Source: Pseudomonas frederiksbergensis
Lineage (GTDB): Bacteria > Pseudomonadota > Gammaproteobacteria > Pseudomonadales > Pseudomonadaceae
Length of the DNA stretch: 64,000 nt
Assembly: GCF_017114915.1 (NCBI RefSeq)
Contig: NZ_JAAUOE010000033.1
Coordinates: forward strand, 1 to 64,000
Direction: 5' to 3'
Part shown: in pieces, positions 50,224 through 59,229 of the stretch
Numbering within the stretch: the first letter of the stretch is position 1
Layout of the letters: each line of letters opens with the position of its first letter
Program-made: the position numbers and the translations under genes
The notes under the pieces: model-generated
What the model saw: only the letters and a program-made list of their open reading frames with translations
Told to the model about the DNA's origin: nothing
Database searches by the model: none

Positions 50224-51808
50224 TATCCAGGGCGACCGGCAGCAGGTTCGGGTAGTCGAGCGTGTAATGCAGGCCGCGACTTTCCTTGCGTTCCATGGCT
50301 GAACGGATCATCAGGTCGGCCACCTGCGCCAGGTTACGCAACTCGATCAAATCCCGACTGACCTTGTAGTTGCTGTAGAACTCGTCGATTTCGTCCAGCA
50401 ACAACTGTACGCGGTGCTGGGCCCGTTGCAGGCGCTTGTTGGTGCGCACGATGCCCACGTAGTCCCACATGAATCGCCGCAGTTCGTCCCAGTTGTGCGC
50501 GATGATCACGTCTTCGTCGGAATCGGTGACCTGGCTCGCATCCCAGACGGGCAGGGCGGTCGGAATCGATACGTCTGGCAACTGCTCAAGAATGTCCGCC
50601 GCCGCCGAACGGGCGTAAACGAAACATTCCAGCAGCGAGTTGCTCGCCATGCGGTTGGCGCCATGCAGGCCGGTGAAGCTGGTTTCACCAATTGCATACA
50701 GGCCCGGCACGTCGGTGCGGCCCCGCTGATCGACCATCACGCCGCCGCAGGTGTAGTGCGCCGCCGGCACCACCGGAATCGGTTGTCTGGTGATGTCGAT
50801 GGAGAATTCCAGGCAGCGTTCATAGACCGTCGGGAAGTGAGTCTTGATGAAGTCATCGGGCTTGTGGCTGATGTCCAGGTAAACGCAATCGATACCCAGG
50901 CGCTTCATCTCATGGTCGATGGCGCGGGCGACGATGTCCCGTGGTGCCAGTTCGGCCCGCGGGTCGAAGCGTTGCATGAAGCGTTCGCCATTGGGCAGCT
51001 TCAGGTGTCCGCCTTCGCCACGCAGGGCTTCGGTGATCAGGAAACTCTTGGCTTGCGGGTGATAAAGGCAGGTGGGATGGAACTGGTTGAACTCCAGATT
51101 CGCCACCCGGCAGCCCGAACGCCAGGCCATGGCGATGCCATCACCGCAGGCGCCATCAGGGTTGCTGGTATAGAGGTAGACCTTCGCCGCGCCGCCCGAT
51201 GCGAGGATCACGAAGCGCGCGCCGTAAGTGTCGACTTCACCGGTACTGCGGTTGAGGACATAGGCGCCGAGGCAACGGTCGCCTTCAAGGCCCAGGCGTT
51301 TTTCGGTGATCAGATCGATTGCAACCCGCTGCTCCAGCAATTCGATGTTGGGTCGCTGCATGGCCTGATCGAGCAGGGTTCTGAAGATCGCCGCTCCCGT
51401 CGCGTCGGCGGCGTGGATGATGCGCCGATGGCTGTGACCGCCTTCGCGGGTCAGGTGAAACTCGAAACCGCCATCTTCGGTGGCGGACTGTTCATCGCGG
51501 GTAAAGGGCACACCTTGGTCGATCAGCCATTGAATCGCCTCCCTGCTGTGCTCGACGGTAAAGCGCACCGCGTCTTCATGGCACAGGCCGCCACCGGCGT
51601 TGAGGGTGTCATCGACATGGGATTCGACAGTATCGGTGTCATCCAGAACGGCGGCGACACCGCCCTGGGCCCAGAAGGTTGAGCCATTGGCGAGGTCGCC
51701 TTTGCTCAATACGGCGATGCGCAAATGACCGGGCAAGGTCAGCGCAAGGCTCAAGCCGGCAGCACCGCTGCCAATTACCAGAACATCGTGTTGAAACTGT
51801 TGGCTCAT
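50192..51808 (-). CDS. nadB: L-aspartate oxidase
   Basis: 538 aa from the MSQQFQHDVLVIGSGAAGLS start. FAD-binding GSGAAGLSLAL, STFWAQGGVAAVLD, the catalytic region HSRREGG-type TREGGHSHRRIIHAADATG, and GLYAIGETSFTGLHGANRMASNSLLECFVYARSAA. First enzyme of NAD de novo synthesis, making iminoaspartate. Longer frames to 51934 have no conserved sequence. Divergent from algU, as in other pseudomonads. Confidence 0.96.
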   Translation of the reverse strand: MSQQFQHDVLVIGSGAAGLSLALTLPGHLRIAVLSKGDLANGSTFWAQGGVAAVLDDTDTVESHVDDTLNAGGGLCHEDAVRFTVEHSREAIQWLIDQGVPFTRDEQSATEDGGFEFHLTREGGHSHRRIIHAADATGAAIFRTLLDQAMQRPNIELLEQRVAIDLITEKRLGLEGDRCLGAYVLNRSTGEVDTYGARFVILASGGAAKVYLYTSNPDGACGDGIAMAWRSGCRVANLEFNQFHPTCLYHPQAKSFLITEALRGEGGHLKLPNGERFMQRFDPRAELAPRDIVARAIDHEMKRLGIDCVYLDISHKPDDFIKTHFPTVYERCLEFSIDITRQPIPVVPAAHYTCGGVMVDQRGRTDVPGLYAIGETSFTGLHGANRMASNSLLECFVYARSAAADILEQLPDVSIPTALPVWDASQVTDSDEDVIIAHNWDELRRFMWDYVGIVRTNKRLQRAQHRVQLLLDEIDEFYSNYKVSRDLIELRNLAQVADLMIRSAMERKESRGLHYTLDYPNLLPVALDTILVPPTYAD

Positions 51809-52084
51809 TTCAGGATTCCGCTCAAAGCGACCCGGGTCGGGGGTGGCGCAAGACAGCTGGATCGGCGAGTCAAGACAGCCACACAGCCCACTAGTATATA
51901 GAGGGGGGGAGCGGCACAATAGTCGGGCCCACATGGCATTGTGAAACTACTGTGACGGAAAAGACTGGACGCTTCGTCGGAAGTTTTTTTGGGTGCTTGG
52001 GCAACAAGGCGACTGTATCGTGGATTTAACAGTCTTTTTCCTTGCGCGGTTGCACAATGTCGGTTTCGGGCGGCTATAAATATG

Positions 52085-52112
52085 GAACTTTTGCCAAAGG
52101 CCCAAGATCATA
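52085..52112 (+). promoter_or_regulatory. Distal AlgU-type promoter candidate of algU
   Basis: GAACTT (52085-52090), 17-bp spacer, TCATA. The -35 matches the AlgU/sigma-E consensus exactly. It lies 254 bp upstream of the algU ATG; P. aeruginosa algU is likewise known to have more than one AlgU-dependent promoter. The -10 match is partial. Confidence 0.5.
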
Positions 52113-52279
52113 GACGGTGCCTGAAAACAAGGGACAGTGTCGGCTTCGGTGCGGGACTTGCGGTTGGGTCCTTGCTGACGGAATCCGATGACAAGATTAT
52201 TCGCGCAGCCGGGTAAATCCGCGCTGCGCTTTTCGTGCGTGCCAAATCAGAGCCCGCAGGAAACTTGCTTGGAGGGGGA

Positions 52280-52306
52280 GAACTTTTGCGAGAAGCCCGA
52301 GTCTAT
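52280..52306 (+). promoter_or_regulatory. Proximal AlgU-type promoter of algU
   Basis: GAACTT (52280-52285), 16-bp spacer, TCTAT, about 60 bp before the algU start. Exact -35 and good spacing for an autoregulated AlgU promoter. Apart from these two promoter candidates the 557-bp nadB-algU gap shows no gene. Confidence 0.7.
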
Positions 52307-52365
52307 GTTTGCAAGTCTGGTCGTTCAGTGATGCAAGCCTCCTCCGAGCTTATCGAGGAGTGTTC

Positions 52366-52947
52366 ATGCTAACCCAGGAAGAGGATCAGCAGCTGGTCGA
52401 GCGCGTTCAACGCGGCGACAAGCGAGCTTTCGATCTGCTCGTGCTGAAATACCAGCACAAAATTCTCGGGTTGATCGTGCGTTTCGTGCACGACACCCAT
52501 GAAGCCCAGGATGTCGCACAGGAAGCCTTTATCAAGGCATACCGTGCACTTGGTAATTTTCGCGGAGACAGCGCGTTTTATACGTGGCTTTACCGTATCG
52601 CCATCAACACGGCGAAAAACTATCTGGTTTCACGCGGCCGCCGGCCGCCGGATAGCGATGTCAGTTCCGAGGATGCAGAGTTCTACGATGGCGATCATGG
52701 CCTCAAGGATCTCGAGTCGCCAGAACGTGCATTGTTGCGGGATGAGATCGAAGGCACCGTCCATCGAACCATTCAGCAACTGCCAGAAGATTTGCGTACG
52801 GCTTTAACTTTACGTGAATTCGATGGTCTGAGTTACGAGGACATTGCCAGCGTCATGCAGTGTCCGGTGGGTACCGTGCGCTCCCGGATTTTCCGCGCCC
52901 GGGAGGCCATCGATAAAGCCCTGCAGCCGTTGTTGCAGGAAAACTGA
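52366..52947 (+). CDS. algU: RNA polymerase sigma factor AlgU (RpoE/sigma-22)
   Basis: 193 aa ECF sigma factor beginning MLTQEEDQQLVERVQRGDKRAFDLLVLKYQ. Region 2 HDTHEAQDVAQEAFIKAYRALGNFRGDSAFYTWLYRIAINTAKN and region 4 SYEDIASVMQCPVGTVRSRIFRAREAID are intact. Controls alginate and envelope-stress genes; sequestered by MucA. GAGGAG precedes the ATG at 52366. Heads algU-mucA-mucB-mucD. Confidence 0.98.
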   Translation: MLTQEEDQQLVERVQRGDKRAFDLLVLKYQHKILGLIVRFVHDTHEAQDVAQEAFIKAYRALGNFRGDSAFYTWLYRIAINTAKNYLVSRGRRPPDSDVSSEDAEFYDGDHGLKDLESPERALLRDEIEGTVHRTIQQLPEDLRTALTLREFDGLSYEDIASVMQCPVGTVRSRIFRAREAIDKALQPLLQEN

Positions 52948-52977
52948 GACAGCGGCGACAGCCAAGAGAGGAACGCC

Positions 52978-53565
52978 ATGAGTCGTGAAGCCCTGCAGGA
53001 ATCGCTGTCCGCAGTGATGGATAACGAAGCGGACGAACTGGAATTGCGTCGGGTGTTGAATGCCTTCGACGATGTTGAAACCCGCGAAACCTGGGCTCGT
53101 TACCAGATCGCCCGTGCAGTCATGCACAAGGATCTGCTGCTTCCTCGTCTGGACATTGCTGCGGCAGTCTCTGCTGCGCTGGCTGATGAAGCCGTACCGG
53201 CAAAAGCCTCCCGTGGTCCATGGCGCAGCCTGGGTCGTCTGGCTGTCGCTGCTTCGGTGACCGTTGCCGTGCTGGCGGGTGTTCGTCTGTACAACCAGGA
53301 CGAGATCGCGGGTGTCGAACTGGCTCAGCAATCGAGTCAACCAGGTCTGGCCGCTCCTCAAGTCAAGGGCCCTGCCGTATTGGCAGGCTACAATGAGAGT
53401 TCGCAAGCCACTGGTCCCATGGCCAATGGCGTATTGCAAGGTCAGCCAGGCTGGCACGATCAGCGTCTGCCAGGTTACTTGCGCCAACATGCTCAACAGG
53501 CTGCACTGAAAGGTACTGAGAGCGCTCTGCCTTACGCGCGTGCAGCGAGCCTGGAAAACCGTTAA
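52978..53565 (+). CDS. mucA: Anti-sigma factor MucA
   Basis: 195 aa. N-terminal RseA-like anti-sigma domain (SREALQESLSAVMDNEADELELRRVL), one membrane helix at about 86-104 (RLAVAASVTVAVLAGVRLY), and a periplasmic C-terminus for MucB binding and AlgW cleavage. No frameshift or early stop, so the strain is not predicted to be a constitutive mucA-type mucoid mutant. 30 bp after algU. Confidence 0.97.
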   Translation: MSREALQESLSAVMDNEADELELRRVLNAFDDVETRETWARYQIARAVMHKDLLLPRLDIAAAVSAALADEAVPAKASRGPWRSLGRLAVAASVTVAVLAGVRLYNQDEIAGVELAQQSSQPGLAAPQVKGPAVLAGYNESSQATGPMANGVLQGQPGWHDQRLPGYLRQHAQQAALKGTESALPYARAASLENR

Positions 53566-53573
53566 GGAGGATC

Positions 53574-54536
53574 ATGCGCGCCATACCTCTACTTACGCTT
53601 CTGCTCAGTGGCTGGTTTGTTGTTCCAGCCCACGCCGATGAGGCCCAGGACTGGCTGAAGCGTCTGGGACAGGCCGAGCAAACGCAGAGCTTTCACGGTA
53701 CCTTCGTCTACGAGCGTAACGGTAGTTTCTCTACCCACAACATCTGGCACCGCGTCCAGGATGGCAAAGTCCGCGAGCGTTTGCTCCAGCTCGACGGCTC
53801 GGCTCAGGAAGTCGTACGCATTGATGGGCATACTCAATGCGTCAGCGGCACGCTGATAGCAGGGCTGGGGGACTCACCCAACTCCGCCGCTCGTGCACTC
53901 GATCCACAAAAACTAAAGAACTGGTATGACCTTACCGTCATCGGCAAGTCGCGTGTGGCCGGGCGTGCGGCGGTGATCGTCTCGTTGACGCCTCGCGATC
54001 AGCACCGCTATGGTTTTGAGCTGCATCTGGACAAAGAAACCGGCCTGCCGTTGAAGTCATTGTTGCTCAATGACAAAGGGCAACTGCTGGAACGGTTCCA
54101 GTTCACCCGGCTGGATACTGCCGAGGTGCCTTCCGACAGTGATTTGCAAGCGGGTTCCGATTGCAAACCCATTAACCTCGATAGTGACAAGGCTTCCGCC
54201 ATCAAAACGGCGCAGGTCTGGCATTCGGACTGGTTGCCACCAGGTTTCGAGTTGACCAGTAGCACCTCTCACAAAGATCCGGATACCAAAGTCCAGGTCA
54301 ACAGTCTGATGTTCGACGACGGTCTGGCCCGATTCTCGGTGTTCCTGGAGCCATTGAACGGGGCAACAGTCACCGACACGCGTACCCAGCTGGGGCCAAC
54401 AGTCGCTGTCTCTCGTCGCTTGACCACTCCGCAAGGCGAAATGATGGTGACCGTGGTCGGTGAAATCCCGATTGGCACCGCCGAACGGATTGCGCTGTCC
54501 ATGCGCAACGATGCTGCGGCCACCAGCAAGCAGTGA
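53574..54536 (+). CDS. mucB: MucB, periplasmic regulator of MucA proteolysis
   Basis: 320 aa with a signal peptide (PLLTLLLSGWFVVPAHA) and the MucB/RseB fold (WLKRLGQAEQTQSFHGTFVYERNGSFSTHNIWHRV, then a C-terminal domain from about 215). Binds MucA in the periplasm and shields it from AlgW; lipid signals release it. The gene starts 8 bp after mucA with GGAGG. Confidence 0.95.
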   Translation: MRAIPLLTLLLSGWFVVPAHADEAQDWLKRLGQAEQTQSFHGTFVYERNGSFSTHNIWHRVQDGKVRERLLQLDGSAQEVVRIDGHTQCVSGTLIAGLGDSPNSAARALDPQKLKNWYDLTVIGKSRVAGRAAVIVSLTPRDQHRYGFELHLDKETGLPLKSLLLNDKGQLLERFQFTRLDTAEVPSDSDLQAGSDCKPINLDSDKASAIKTAQVWHSDWLPPGFELTSSTSHKDPDTKVQVNSLMFDDGLARFSVFLEPLNGATVTDTRTQLGPTVAVSRRLTTPQGEMMVTVVGEIPIGTAERIALSMRNDAAATSKQ

Positions 54537-54783
54537 GCTGATCAGCCATGCTCATCAATCGGGGGCTGGAGGGTGAGGGAGGTCGGCAATGGCTGCCCTG
54601 TCGTTGAGGCCTCGAAATGTTTTGCCGAGCATTTTCATTTGCAAATATCCCGAAAATTTTTTATAGGTCAGAGCCCCTCGGTTCTGGCCTTGTTTGTTGT
54701 TCCCGGAACAAAAATACCGGCGTATCGTTTCCGGTGTTCCTTGCTCCATATCGCTTAACCATGCTCGTCGTAACGGGAGCCGT

Positions 54784-56214
54784 ATGTCGATACCACGCTT
54801 GAAGTCTTACCTCTCTATTTTTGCCACCGTGCTGGTGCTCGGTCAGGCGGTCACTGCGCAAGCGGTCGAGTTGCCTGACTTCACGCAACTGGTCGAGCAG
54901 GCCTCGCCCGCGGTGGTGAACATCAGTACCACCCAGAAGTTGCCGGACCGCAAGGTGTCCAGTGAGCAAATGCCAGACCTTGAAGGCTTGCCGCCGATGC
55001 TGCGCGAGTTCTTCGAGCGTGGCATGCCGCAACAGCCACGCTCGCCTCGTGGCGATCGCCAGCGCGAAGCGCAGTCCCTGGGTTCGGGTTTCATCATTTC
55101 GTCTGACGGCTACATCCTGACCAACAACCATGTGATCGCCGACGCCGACGAGATTCTTGTACGCCTCGCCGATCGCAGTGAGTTGAAAGCCAAGCTGATC
55201 GGTACCGATCAGCGTTCCGACGTCGCCTTGCTGAAAATCGAAGGCAAGGATCTGCCGGTTCTGAAACTCGGCAAATCGCGGGATCTGAAACCTGGTCAGT
55301 GGGTCGTGGCCATCGGCTCGCCGTTCGGCTTTGATCACACTGTGACTCAAGGCATCGTCAGTGCCATAGGCCGTAGCCTGCCGAACGAAAACTATGTGCC
55401 GTTCATCCAGACCGACGTGGCGATCAACCCGGGTAACTCCGGTGGTCCGCTGTTCAACCTGGCGGGTGAAGTGGTCGGCATCAACTCGCAGATCTACACC
55501 CGCTCCGGCGGCTTCATGGGTGTGTCGTTCGCAATCCCTATCGATGTGGCGATGGACGTTTCCAATCAGCTGAAAAGCGGCGGTAAAGTCAGCCGTGGCT
55601 GGTTGGGTGTAGTGATCCAGGAAGTGAGCAAGGATCTGGCTGAGTCGTTCGGTCTCGATAAGCCGGCCGGTGCGCTGGTGGCGCAGATCCAGGACGACGG
55701 CCCGGCTGCCAAGGGTGGACTGCAAGTGGGCGACGTGATCCTGAGCATGAACGGTCAACCGATCGTCATGTCCGCTGACCTGCCACACTTGGTGGGTGCG
55801 CTGAAGGCTGGCTCGAAAGCCGATCTCGAAGTGATCCGCGAAGGCAAACGCAAGAATGTCGAGCTGACCGTCGGCGCTATCCCTGAAGAAGGCAAAGAGC
55901 TGGAAGCCATGCCTAAATCCAGTGTCGAGCGCAGCAGCAATCGTCTGGGCGTTTCCGTGGTGGAATTGACTGATGAACAGAAGAAAGCCTACGACCTTAA
56001 AGGTGGCGTGGTGATCAAGGAAGTTCAGGACGGTCCTGCTGCCCTGATCGGCTTGCAGCCGGGCGATGTGATCACTCACCTGAACAACCAGGCGATCGGC
56101 TCCGCCAAGGAGTTCACGGACATTGCCAAGGCGCTGCCGAAGAACCGCTCGGTGTCGATGCGGGTTCTGCGTCAAGGTCGCGCCAGCTTCATCACCTTCA
56201 AACTGGCTGAATAA
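54784..56214 (+). CDS. mucD: MucD, DegP-family periplasmic serine protease
   Basis: 476 aa. Signal peptide ending about 27 (VTAQA), trypsin-like domain with H116 (TNNHVIAD), D146 (RSDVALL) and S219 (GNSGGPLF), then two PDZ domains (about 290-370 and 385-470). Quality control protease and negative regulator of AlgU. The 247-bp gap to mucB has no room for mucC, which is present in P. aeruginosa; the gap may hold a separate mucD promoter. Confidence 0.96.
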   Translation: MSIPRLKSYLSIFATVLVLGQAVTAQAVELPDFTQLVEQASPAVVNISTTQKLPDRKVSSEQMPDLEGLPPMLREFFERGMPQQPRSPRGDRQREAQSLGSGFIISSDGYILTNNHVIADADEILVRLADRSELKAKLIGTDQRSDVALLKIEGKDLPVLKLGKSRDLKPGQWVVAIGSPFGFDHTVTQGIVSAIGRSLPNENYVPFIQTDVAINPGNSGGPLFNLAGEVVGINSQIYTRSGGFMGVSFAIPIDVAMDVSNQLKSGGKVSRGWLGVVIQEVSKDLAESFGLDKPAGALVAQIQDDGPAAKGGLQVGDVILSMNGQPIVMSADLPHLVGALKAGSKADLEVIREGKRKNVELTVGAIPEEGKELEAMPKSSVERSSNRLGVSVVELTDEQKKAYDLKGGVVIKEVQDGPAALIGLQPGDVITHLNNQAIGSAKEFTDIAKALPKNRSVSMRVLRQGRASFITFKLAE

Positions 56215-56232
56215 ACCGGTTGTCGGCTGAAT

Positions 56233-56263
56233 AAAAAACCGCCTCGAAAGAGGCGGTTTTTTT
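56233..56263. terminator. Rho-independent terminator after mucD
   Basis: AAAAAACCGCCTC, loop GAAA, GAGGCGGTTTTTTT: strong stem with A and T runs, 18 bp after mucD and 14 bp before the end of the convergent protease gene, so it likely serves both. Confidence 0.92.
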
Positions 56264-56276
56264 GTGTCTGAAGCGC

Positions 56277-57710
56277 TTAGCCCATCATGTCCTTGACCAT
56301 GCGCTCCTGCTCCATCAGCTCACGTTGCCGCGCATCGATCCGCGATGACAACGGGAAGTTGCTGCCCGCCTTGCGCTTGGCGAAGTCCAGTTGCTGGATC
56401 GCCTGGCGATAATCGCCGACCAGCGCAAAGTATTCCGCACGAGCCTGATGCAGGCCGATGATGTTGCCCGACAGGCCGCGAGTCTCGGCCACCATGTACC
56501 AGACGTCCGGGTCGTCGGGACGGGTCTTGAGCAGGTTCTCCAGCGCTTTTTCCGCATCGGCCGCTCGATTCTGCTTGAGCAGCAAGTCAACCCGCACCTG
56601 ATTCAGCGGGTAGTTGCCGGGATACTGAGTGAGCATCCGGTCAACCCGTGACTGTGCATCGGGCAGGCGATTGTTGGTGATGTCCAGATCGACCTGCGCC
56701 AGGTTGTAGATGATCTCGTTCGGCGATTTGGCCAGCAGCAGCTTGAGGTTCTCGCGAGCCTCATTCAACTGGCCGCCTTTGATCTGGGCGATCGCCAGGC
56801 CATAGCGCGCGACGTCGTTTTTCGGGTTTTCATCGAGTTGAGCCCGAAAGCGCTTGGCGCCCAGGCCGGGGGTTTCTTCATAGATCAGCTGCACGCGCGT
56901 CCGAATCAGTTGGTAGCGCATGCTGTCTTCGATACCGCCCGGCTTGGCCTGTTCGGCGCGGTTGCGGGTGTCGGCGATCCGCGATTCGGTGACCGGGTGA
57001 GTCAGCAGGAATTCCGGTGGCTTGGCGTCGAAGCGATACTGGCGCATCAGTCGTTCGAACATGGTCGGCATTGAGCGTGGATCGTAACCGGCCTTTTCCA
57101 GATTCATGATGCCGATGCGGTCGGCTTCCTGTTCGTTCTGGCGTGAGAAGCGTCGTTGTTCCTGAATCGCCGCTGCCTGAGTACCGGCAATGGCTGCGAT
57201 CCCGGCATCGCCCGCGCCGGCCGCGGCAATCACGATCCCGGCCAGCAGTGCAGCCATCATGGGTACTTGCATGCGTTGCGAAGCTTCGACGCCACGTGCG
57301 AAGTGACGTTGCGACAAGTGCGCCAGTTCGTGGGCCAGAACCGAGGCATATTCGCCTTCGGTCTGAGCATTGAGGAACAAGCCGCCATTGACGCCGACGA
57401 TCCCGCCCGGCGCGGCAAAAGCGTTGAGCTGCGGGCTATTGATCAGGATGAACTCCAGGCGTCGGTCATTGACCTGGCTGGTCTCTACCAGCCGGTAGAC
57501 GCTGGACTCGACGTAATCCTTGAGTTGCGGATCGTTGAGCTGCGACACCTGGCTGCGCAACAGCGCCAGCCACGCACGGCCCAGTTGATGTTCCTGTTGC
57601 GGCGAGACGATGGCAGAACTGGCGTCGCCGAGTGACGGCAAGTCGTCAGCGAAGCCCGGTGAGGCGAGCAGGCAAGCGAGCGTCAGCAGGGTAGGGCGCA
57701 AAAAAGTCAT
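56277..57710 (-). CDS. BepA-like M48 metalloprotease with TPR repeats
   Basis: 477 aa. Signal peptide (TLLTLACLLASPGFA), zinc motif HELAH at 127-131, third ligand in NEQEADRIG, and a C-terminal TPR region (from about 300: ARYGLAIAQIKGGQLNEARENLKLLL, RAADAEKALENLLKTRPDDP). This is the BepA/YfgC plan, a periplasmic protease-chaperone for outer-membrane assembly. ATG at 57710 is chosen because the signal peptide follows directly. Confidence 0.9.
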   Translation of the reverse strand: MTFLRPTLLTLACLLASPGFADDLPSLGDASSAIVSPQQEHQLGRAWLALLRSQVSQLNDPQLKDYVESSVYRLVETSQVNDRRLEFILINSPQLNAFAAPGGIVGVNGGLFLNAQTEGEYASVLAHELAHLSQRHFARGVEASQRMQVPMMAALLAGIVIAAAGAGDAGIAAIAGTQAAAIQEQRRFSRQNEQEADRIGIMNLEKAGYDPRSMPTMFERLMRQYRFDAKPPEFLLTHPVTESRIADTRNRAEQAKPGGIEDSMRYQLIRTRVQLIYEETPGLGAKRFRAQLDENPKNDVARYGLAIAQIKGGQLNEARENLKLLLAKSPNEIIYNLAQVDLDITNNRLPDAQSRVDRMLTQYPGNYPLNQVRVDLLLKQNRAADAEKALENLLKTRPDDPDVWYMVAETRGLSGNIIGLHQARAEYFALVGDYRQAIQQLDFAKRKAGSNFPLSSRIDARQRELMEQERMVKDMMG

Positions 57711-57806
57711 GCACAAAGCCTTAGTCGACAAAGACCTTACTGTAGCCGGACACTACACTTGGGACCAGATATTCTAAGCTCTCAACCCCTGCCCCGGAGT
57801 GATTCG

Positions 57807-58046
57807 ATGACTGACGCTGTAACCCACGATGCCGAGCTGGACGCCAGCGGTCTGAATTGTCCACTGCCGTTGCTCAAGGCCAAACTGGAACTCAACCGGC
57901 TGGCCAGCGGTGCGGTACTCAAGGTGATCGCCACCGATGCGGGCTCTCAGCGCGACTTTCGCACCTTTGCCCGATTGGCCGGTCATACGCTGCTTCGTGA
58001 GGAAGATGAGGCGGGCGTTTACCGCTATTGGTTGAAAAAAGCCTGA
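57807..58046 (+). CDS. TusA/SirA-family sulfurtransferase-like protein
   Basis: 79 aa. LDASGLNCPLPLLKAK carries the CPxP motif with Cys18, the sulfur-carrying residue of TusA proteins. The RDFRTFARLAGHTLL segment fits the family's second half. Role in sulfur relay is likely but the partner is not evident. Followed 31 bp later by the PerM-like gene. Confidence 0.88.
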   Translation: MTDAVTHDAELDASGLNCPLPLLKAKLELNRLASGAVLKVIATDAGSQRDFRTFARLAGHTLLREEDEAGVYRYWLKKA

Positions 58047-58077
58047 AACCTGCTGCGTTCGTTCCTAAGGATTATTG

Positions 58078-59148
58078 ATGTTCAAAGTGTTACGCGACTG
58101 GATTCAGCGCTACTTCTCGGATGAAGAGGCCGTGGTGCTGGCGGTGCTGCTGTTTCTGGCATTTACCGCCGTGCTCACCCTGGGTGGAATGCTTGCGCCC
58201 GTATTGGCCGGGATGGTGCTGGCGTATCTGATGCAGGGGTTGGTAGTGACTCTCGAGCGCCTGCGCCTGCCCGGTGGCGCGGCGGTGGGGCTGGTCTTCG
58301 CGCTGTTCATGGGGCTGCTGCTGGTCTTTATCGTCGTTGTGGTGCCACTGCTCTGGCATCAACTGATCACGCTGTTCAACGAATTGCCCGGCATGCTCGC
58401 CAAGTGGCAATCACTGTTGTTGCTGCTGCCCGAGCGTTATCCGCATCTGGTGTCGGATGAACAAGTGCTACAGGCGATTGAAGTGGCGCGCGGCGAGATC
58501 GGCAAGTTCGGCCAGTGGGCGCTGACGTTTTCGCTATCGAGTTTGCCGCTGCTGGTGAACATCATGATCTACCTGGTGCTGGTACCGATCCTGGTGTTCT
58601 TCTTTCTCAAGGACCGGGAAATGATCGGTCAGTGGGTCCGCGGTTACCTGCCGCGCGAGCGGACGCTGATCACCCGGGTCGCCCAGGAAATGAACCGGCA
58701 GATCGCCAATTACATTCGCGGGAAAGTCATCGAAATTTTCATTTGCGGTGGTGTGACCTACATCGCGTTCGTGGCGCTGGGGCTCAATTACGCGGCGCTG
58801 CTGGCATTGCTGGTGGGGGTATCGGTGGTGGTGCCTTACGTGGGGGCGGTGGTGGTGACCGTGCCGGTGCTGCTGATTGCACTGTTCCAGTGGGGCTGGA
58901 GCGATCAGTTCATCTATTTGATGGCGGTCTACGGGATCATTCAGACGCTGGACGGCAATGTGCTGGTGCCGCTGCTGTTCTCGGAAGCGGTCAACCTGCA
59001 CCCGGTGGCGATCATCTGCGCGGTGCTGTTGTTTGGCGGGTTGTGGGGCTTCTGGGGGGTGTTCTTTGCGATTCCTCTGGCGACGCTGTTCAAAGCCGTG
59101 CTGGATGCCTGGCCGCGCAAGGAGCCGATAGTGGCGCCGCTGCTTTAA
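58078..59148 (+). CDS. PerM/AI-2E-family membrane transporter
   Basis: 356 aa, about seven membrane helices with the typical long soluble loop (ELPGMLAKWQSLLLLLPERYPHLVSDEQVLQAIEVARGEIGKFG) and the conserved end QTLDGNVLVPLLFSEAVNLHPVAIICAVLLFGGLWGFWGVFFAIPLATLFKAVL. Family members include TqsA and PerM; the substrate is not known. AAGGA lies seven bases before the ATG at 58078. Confidence 0.87.
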   Translation: MFKVLRDWIQRYFSDEEAVVLAVLLFLAFTAVLTLGGMLAPVLAGMVLAYLMQGLVVTLERLRLPGGAAVGLVFALFMGLLLVFIVVVVPLLWHQLITLFNELPGMLAKWQSLLLLLPERYPHLVSDEQVLQAIEVARGEIGKFGQWALTFSLSSLPLLVNIMIYLVLVPILVFFFLKDREMIGQWVRGYLPRERTLITRVAQEMNRQIANYIRGKVIEIFICGGVTYIAFVALGLNYAALLALLVGVSVVVPYVGAVVVTVPVLLIALFQWGWSDQFIYLMAVYGIIQTLDGNVLVPLLFSEAVNLHPVAIICAVLLFGGLWGFWGVFFAIPLATLFKAVLDAWPRKEPIVAPLL

Positions 59149-59159
59149 CGGTCAGGCCT

Positions 59160-59205
59160 CTTCGCTGGCAAGCCAGCTCCTGCAGGAGCTGGCTTGCCAG
59201 CGAAG
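59160..59205. repeat. 46-bp perfect palindrome between perM-like and bcp
   Basis: A fully self-complementary sequence starting CTTCGCTGGCAAGCCAGCTC at 59160, centred on CTGCAG, with no loop bases. The GCTGGCAAGCCAGCTCC arms are a known REP-type unit of the P. fluorescens group. It sits between two convergent genes and probably ends both transcripts. Confidence 0.85.
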
Positions 59206-59229
59206 GCATCCAAATAGACGCCAAAAAAC

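Noticed and set aside
54661..56175. Long minus-strand frame antisense to mucD
   Set aside because: It is the mirror of a high-GC coding strand; the plus-strand MucD has full catalytic and PDZ motifs.
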